Shown here in pieces: positions 4,888-7,509 of a stretch of 7,509 bases of DNA (positions are counted from its first letter, which is position 1; each line of letters begins with the position of its first letter). Below the pieces are notes generated by a model. That model searched no databases, was not told the origin of the DNA, and was given only the letters and a program-made list of their open reading frames with translations. The stretch lies in contig CAZFVV010000211.1 of the NCBI GenBank assembly GCA_964522165.1, forward strand, positions 1 to 7,509, given 5' to 3'. This stretch comes from JABWBP01 sp964522165. GTDB lineage: Bacteria > Calditrichota > Calditrichia > RBG-13-44-9 > J075. The position numbers were made by a program, and so were the translations under genes.

Positions 4888-5835
4888 ATGATTGTCTTCG
4901 GCCCGGTGCCCTCCCGGCGGTTGGGACGCAGCCTGGGCATCAATAATATTCCTCCGAAAATCTGCTCCTATTCCTGCCTGTATTGCCAGGTGGGGCGCAC
5001 CGATCAACTGCGGATCGATCGATCGCCTTTCTACTCTCCGGAAGCGGTGTATGAAACGATTTGCCAAAAAATAAACTCCGTGCGGGAAGCCGGCGAAACG
5101 ATTGATTACCTCGCCTTCGTTCCCGACGGCGAGCCGACCCTGGACGTGAACCTGGGGCGTGAGATCGGCCTGCTGCGCGATTTGGGCATAAAAATCGCCG
5201 TCATTACCAATGCTTCGCTGCTATGGCGGGAGGACGTGCGAAATGATCTGGCAAAGGCGGACTGGGTTTCACTGAAAGTCGATGCGGTTGATGAGGAAAT
5301 TTGGCGGCGCATCAATCGCCCCCACGGCCGCCTGAATCTTGCGGACATTATGGAAGGAGCGCTCCGGTTCTCTCACGGTTATTCCGGGGAATTGACCACG
5401 GAGACGATGCTGGCGGCAGGTGTGAATGATAGCGAAAACCAGTTGAAACAAATTGCCGCCTTTTTGAAGCGCATTCATCCGAAGGCTGCCTATGTGTCCA
5501 TCCCCACCCGGCCGCCCGCGGAAGAGGGGGTAGCCCCGCCGGATGAAGTGGCGCTCACCCGCGCCTATCAAATTTTCGCTGCTAAACTTGCGGATGTGGA
5601 ACTCCTTACCGGCTACGAGGGCGACGCTTTTTCCTTCACCGGGAATGCAGAAGAAGATTTGTTGAGCATTACCGCGGTGCATCCCATGCGGGAAGAGGCG
5701 GTGCGCGCGTTCCTGCAAAAATCCGGCGATAGCTGGTTGCTGATACAAAAATTAATCGATCGGAATCAACTCACAGAGATAACGTATGATGGCAAGAAGT
5801 ATTATTTGAGAAAATTACCCGGGAAAACGCCATGA
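4888..5835 (+). CDS. Radical SAM protein, COG0731-like, with C-terminal winged-helix-like domain (315 aa)
   Basis: Cytoplasmic 4Fe-4S enzyme that cleaves S-adenosylmethionine to a radical. The cluster motif is C26-SYS-C30-LY-C33 (CX3CX2C) just after the FGPVPSRRLGRSLGIN opening (4-19), which I associate with the COG0731 Fe-S oxidoreductase group (distantly related to wyosine-synthesis TYW1). GEPTL (81-85) is the SAM-binding GE motif, and AVITNAS (104-110), DWVSLKVDAV (125-134) and STAND-like AAYVSIPTRPP (200-210) mark later barrel strands. Residues about 255-312 (LLSITAVHPM...TYDGKKYYLRK) look like a winged helix-turn-helix, suggesting nucleic-acid or partner binding. No extra cysteine cluster is seen, so an auxiliary Fe-S site is unlikely. 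AAAGGA lies 8 nt before the ATG, within a small palindrome. trmO follows on the same strand after a 174-nt gap carrying a repeat. The substrate is unknown; tRNA modification is a guess from the neighbour. Confidence 0.9.
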   Translation: MIVFGPVPSRRLGRSLGINNIPPKICSYSCLYCQVGRTDQLRIDRSPFYSPEAVYETICQKINSVREAGETIDYLAFVPDGEPTLDVNLGREIGLLRDLGIKIAVITNASLLWREDVRNDLAKADWVSLKVDAVDEEIWRRINRPHGRLNLADIMEGALRFSHGYSGELTTETMLAAGVNDSENQLKQIAAFLKRIHPKAAYVSIPTRPPAEEGVAPPDEVALTRAYQIFAAKLADVELLTGYEGDAFSFTGNAEEDLLSITAVHPMREEAVRAFLQKSGDSWLLIQKLIDRNQLTEITYDGKKYYLRKLPGKTP

Positions 5836-5885
5836 TTCTCATTGCCGGGTGGAGGCACAATGCTTTTAAAATAAGCGATGGTGCT

Positions 5886-5955
5886 TGCCATTCCCACGAA
5901 AGCGGGAATCTATAAGCGTCTGTTTTTCTGGATTCCCACTTTCGCGGGAATGACA
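5886..5955. repeat. Double-hairpin palindromic repeat, copy 2
   Basis: Arms 5886-5912 and 5929-5955 (27 nt each) are inverted copies matching at 23 of 27 positions, separated by 16 nt. Arms share the core ATTCCC-CGAAAG-GGGAATC with copy 1 at 1169-1240, and the order of hairpins is the same. It occupies the gap between the radical SAM gene and trmO and ends 54 nt before the trmO start, nearly the same distance as copy 1 from def (53 nt). Confidence 0.85.
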
Positions 5956-6009
5956 TTTTGATACCACATTTTCTTAACTTAACAGCAGCGAGGCGGAGGA
6001 AGCAAACTC

Positions 6010-6495
6010 ATGCAGAAAATAATTTATTGCCCGATTGGCGTCATTCACACGCCCTTTAAAAGCCCATCGGAAGCGCCCATTCAGCCCTCGGCGGGCAAGG
6101 GAATCCGCGCGAAAGTTGAGATTTTCCCGGAATACCAGGAAGGTCTGGCGGATCTCGATGGTTTTTCCCACCTTGTTTTGATCTACCACCTTCATTTAAG
6201 CAAACCATACTCCCTGAAAGTCAAACCGTTTCTGGATGATCAATTGCGCGGCCTCTTCGCCACCCGCGCCCCGGCGCGTCCCAACCCCATCGGCCATTCC
6301 GTGGTGCGCTTGATCGGGATAGAAGGGAATATTCTCTTGATCGAGGACGTGGACATGCTCGATGGAACCCCGCTGCTGGATATCAAGCCCTATGTCCCGG
6401 AATTTGACCGGGAAGAGACGGTGAAGATCGGCTGGCTGGGAGATAAAGTTAAAAACACCCCGGGCAAGAAAGGCGATGAGCGGTTCAGGCAATGA
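6010..6495 (+). CDS. trmO: tRNA (t6A37-N6)-methyltransferase TrmO, short form (161 aa)
   Basis: SAM-dependent enzyme that methylates N6 of threonylcarbamoyladenosine at position 37 of tRNAs reading ACY codons, giving m6t6A (function known for E. coli TrmO, formerly TsaA/YaeB). The single-domain beta-barrel family signature is complete: PIGVIHTPF (8-16), LDGFSHLVLIYHLH (49-62), RGLFATRAPARPNPIGHSVV (80-99) and DMLDGTPLLDIKPYVPEFD (115-133). At 161 residues it lacks the C-terminal extension of the roughly 235-residue E. coli protein and matches the short form common in archaea and many anaerobes, where some members may methylate other substrates. GGAGGA (5995-6000) sits 9 nt before the ATG. It is the last plus-strand gene; the neighbouring radical SAM enzyme may share the tRNA or cofactor theme (inference). 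Confidence 0.95.
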   Translation: MQKIIYCPIGVIHTPFKSPSEAPIQPSAGKGIRAKVEIFPEYQEGLADLDGFSHLVLIYHLHLSKPYSLKVKPFLDDQLRGLFATRAPARPNPIGHSVVRLIGIEGNILLIEDVDMLDGTPLLDIKPYVPEFDREETVKIGWLGDKVKNTPGKKGDERFRQ

Positions 6496-6496
6496 T

Positions 6497-6531
6497 CGCC
6501 AGCGGTTCAATATTGGATAGCTGGCGCCAGC
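6497..6531. terminator. Possible bidirectional stem-loop between convergent genes
   Basis: CGCCAGC (6497-6503) pairs with GCTGGCG (6520-6526), 7 bp with a 16-nt loop. GCTGGCGCCAGC (6520-6531) is also a perfect 12-nt palindrome. The site is the 43-nt gap where trmO and the minus-strand membrane gene meet tail to tail. No T-run follows on either side, so Rho-independent activity is doubtful. Confidence 0.35.
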
Positions 6532-6538
6532 CCGCGGT

Positions 6539-6892
6539 CTATCGTTTGCGGGATGAGGGGCGTTTCCGCGCTTGCAGCGCCCGCGCCTTCCTTTCGCTCA
6601 GGCCGGAGATCAACCAGATGGCCGCCCACATGCCCGCGGCAATCCACCAGGCATAAATCAGCAAAGCAACCGTATTGATCGCGTAGAGCAGGTGATACAC
6701 CCATCCCGGCGTGGCTCGATTGCGCGTCCATTTCAGCAATTCCGGGTTGAAAAACACCGCCGCTTTCAACAGCAGCATCAGGGAAGTATAAATCAACACC
6801 GGGATTTTTAACCATCCCAATCCACCGGCGGTCGCCGCCACGATCAACAGGGTTACCAGCACGTCCAGCGCCGCTTCCTTTACCCATTTCAT
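6539..6892 (-). CDS. Small multi-pass membrane protein, function unknown (117 aa)
   Basis: Predicted inner-membrane protein with no catalytic motif. Hydrophobic spans lie near residues 8-24, 28-48, 66-82 and 84-98, with a short polar loop (49-63, FNPELLKWTRNRATPGW) and a strongly basic tail (100-117, RKARALQARKRPSSRKR) that should stay in the cytoplasm by the positive-inside rule. An even number of spans would put both ends inside, consistent with the basic start. GAGGT (6898-6902 on the minus strand) lies 5 nt before the ATG. The hydrophobic pattern and Trp-rich third span (WVYHLLYAINTVALLIYAWW) look like a genuine conserved small membrane family, not chance coding. It is convergent with trmO and follows the 57-residue gene on the same strand after 129 nt. 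Function not recognised. Confidence 0.75.
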   Translation of the reverse strand: MKWVKEAALDVLVTLLIVAATAGGLGWLKIPVLIYTSLMLLLKAAVFFNPELLKWTRNRATPGWVYHLLYAINTVALLIYAWWIAAGMWAAIWLISGLSERKARALQARKRPSSRKR

Positions 6893-6968
6893 CCCGTACC
6901 TCGGTCGTTAAAAGGTTCGCTGGGGATTATCGGCAGGGGCGGCGGGAAAATGAGCGGGGCGGGCCTGT

Positions 6969-6989
6969 CAGTAGGCAGTAGGCAATAGG
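6969..6989. repeat. Tandem heptamer repeat (CARTAGG x3) next to a small hairpin
   Basis: CAGTAGG, CAGTAGG and CAATAGG follow each other at 6969-6989, then CAGG begins a partial unit. Immediately downstream GGCGC-ACA-GCGCC (6992-7004) is a perfect 5-bp hairpin. The block lies between the two minus-strand small genes. Similar GGCAGTAGGC-type repeats are common in noncoding DNA of environmental bacteria (recollection). Confidence 0.7.
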
Positions 6990-7021
6990 CAGGCGCACAG
7001 CGCCCTTCTGCCCCCTGTGGC

Positions 7022-7195
7022 TCAACCTACTTTCTCTACGATAAGAAGAAAATTCACCCGGTGAATCCAGAAAAAACCCATAGTAACGTTGGGAATGATG
7101 GCCACTACTTCGCCCTCCAGGCTATTCAGGAATTTTTCGAGTTTATCCTGTTCCCTGGTCATACTCAGGTCGAATCGGTGAACCCGGTATTTCAT
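7022..7195 (-). CDS. Small conserved-looking protein (57 aa), function unknown
   Basis: A 57-codon minus-strand gene from ATG 7195-7193 to TGA 7024-7022. Its ribosome binding site is nearly ideal: AAAGGAGG (7203-7210, minus strand) 7 nt before the ATG, the strongest on this strand. The protein opens MKYRVHRFDLSMTREQDKLE (1-20), an amphipathic charged helix with KFLNSLEGEV following (21-30), then strand-like VVAIIPNVT (30-38), an aromatic turn MGFFWIHR (39-46) and a final strand VNFLLIVEKVG (47-57). A beta-alpha-beta-beta arrangement with the phrase FLNSLEGEVVAIIPNV looks like a family of short uncharacterised proteins I have a faint memory of; no function is known to me. It has no Cys, no TM span and no signal peptide, so it is probably cytoplasmic. 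Upstream lies a gene remnant (7223-7348), so it is likely the first gene of its own unit. A read of the other strand (7061-7333) is its shadow. Confidence 0.8.
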   Translation of the reverse strand: MKYRVHRFDLSMTREQDKLEKFLNSLEGEVVAIIPNVTMGFFWIHRVNFLLIVEKVG

Positions 7196-7222
7196 TTTCT
7201 TTCCTCCTTTTTATTGAGAGCA

Positions 7223-7348
7223 TCAAAGAACCGCATCAAGGATATAATTATTCACGATGCGGTAGAACATGTCATAATCTCCTGCTTCGTAAGCGCCGGC
7301 GGTAAGTACGACGACCATTTCCGGATCCGGTAAAACAAAGGTTACTAT
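7223..7348 (-). pseudogene. C-terminal remnant of a beta-lactamase-like serine hydrolase
   Basis: On the minus strand, the frame between TGA 7351-7349 and TGA 7225-7223 encodes 41 residues with no start. They include LPDPEMVVVLTAGAYEAGDY (6-25), then MFYRIVNNYILDAVL (27-41). This matches the typical tail of class C-type beta-lactamase/esterase family proteins (pattern: ...FVLPexdmVVVxTxGNY...ixxxYILPA), where the strand opposite the active site is followed by a last helix. The active-site Ser-x-x-Lys and Tyr motifs should lie upstream but are not found: in-frame and other-frame DNA to 7509 shows only short fragments. I therefore read it as a truncated or decayed gene. The stop is 28 nt upstream of the 57-residue gene. 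Confidence 0.6.
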
Positions 7349-7509
7349 TCAGCCAGCAATTTGACTTAGGGGGAAGATTTTTTCAAATCAATCTCCTGCG
7401 TCACGGTAAGGTTGATAGAAATTTCGTAAAATTGAATGGAAATAGAAAGTAATCATTAAACCTTATTCTCTTCTAAGTGTTTGATATTCTTGAGAGTAGT
7501 TATAAATGC
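7349..7509 (-). other. AT-rich edge region with short unassigned frames
   Basis: No assignable gene. On the minus strand, a 17-codon frame enters from the right edge and ends at TAA 7458-7456 (AFITTLKNIKHLEENKV), which may be the tail of a gene outside the window. A second frame without ATG ends at TAA 7368-7366 and includes QFYEISINLTVTQEIDLKK, which looks protein-like. Either may be debris of the same decayed locus as the hydrolase stump. Confidence 0.25.

Noticed and set aside
1169..5955. CRISPR-like repeats
   Set aside because: The repeated units are two isolated palindromic elements 4.7 kb apart with no spacer array or cas gene.
6507..6887. 126-codon minus-strand frame in another phase of the membrane gene
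   Set aside because: The overlapping 117-residue frame has clear membrane spans, a basic tail and a ribosome binding site; this one has none.
7061..7333. 90-codon plus-strand frame
   Set aside because: It is antisense to the 57-residue gene and the hydrolase remnant, has no ribosome binding site, and its product resembles nothing coherent.

Overview
The window is about 7.5 kb of bacterial chromosome of moderate GC content. It carries seven plus-strand genes (92-6495), then a convergent minus-strand stretch (6539 to the right end) with two small genes and the stump of a decayed one. Genes use ATG starts, most have good Shine-Dalgarno sites, and peptide deformylase marks it as bacterial. The gene repertoire (CooC-like ATPase, NifX-like protein, class I radical SAM enzyme) suggests an anaerobic or metal-cofactor-rich lifestyle. 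The degenerate intergenic palindromes are a style I associate with environmental lineages such as the FCB/Calditrichota/KSB1 area. That placement is only an impression and the phylum cannot be fixed from the sequence.

Layout: (1) 92-1113, a six-cysteine zinc-ribbon-like protein overlapping by ATGA a deviant-Walker P-loop ATPase of the CooC/MinD type. (2) 1294-2630, peptide deformylase (def) overlapping a metallo-beta-lactamase-fold hydrolase. (3) 2631-2998, no gene, but two adjacent inverted-repeat elements, one looking like a MITE. (4) 2999-4701, a NifX/NafY-type protein with a nine-histidine loop, then a multi-spanning membrane transporter of the ArsP_2 (putative heavy-metal/manganese exporter) family. 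(5) 4888-6495, a COG0731-type radical SAM enzyme with a C-terminal winged-helix-like domain, then the tRNA t6A37 methyltransferase TrmO. (6) Minus strand: a 117-residue membrane protein, a 57-residue conserved-looking protein with an excellent ribosome binding site, and a C-terminal remnant of a beta-lactamase-like serine hydrolase.

The common theme of the plus-strand genes is metals and metal cofactors: zinc ribbon, metallochaperone-type ATPase, Fe-dependent or Zn-dependent deformylase and MBL hydrolase, His-rich cofactor-binding protein, metal exporter, Fe-S radical enzyme. I infer a loosely organised metal-handling and maturation neighbourhood, not one tight operon, because several gaps are filled with repeats and hairpins. 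No phage, CRISPR, rRNA, tRNA or transposase gene is visible.

Intergenic DNA is unusually rich in palindromic repeats: two copies of one double-hairpin family (1169-1240, 5886-5955), two elements side by side at 2648-2969, a GGAT-periodic imperfect palindrome (4741-4824) and a heptamer repeat (6969-6989).
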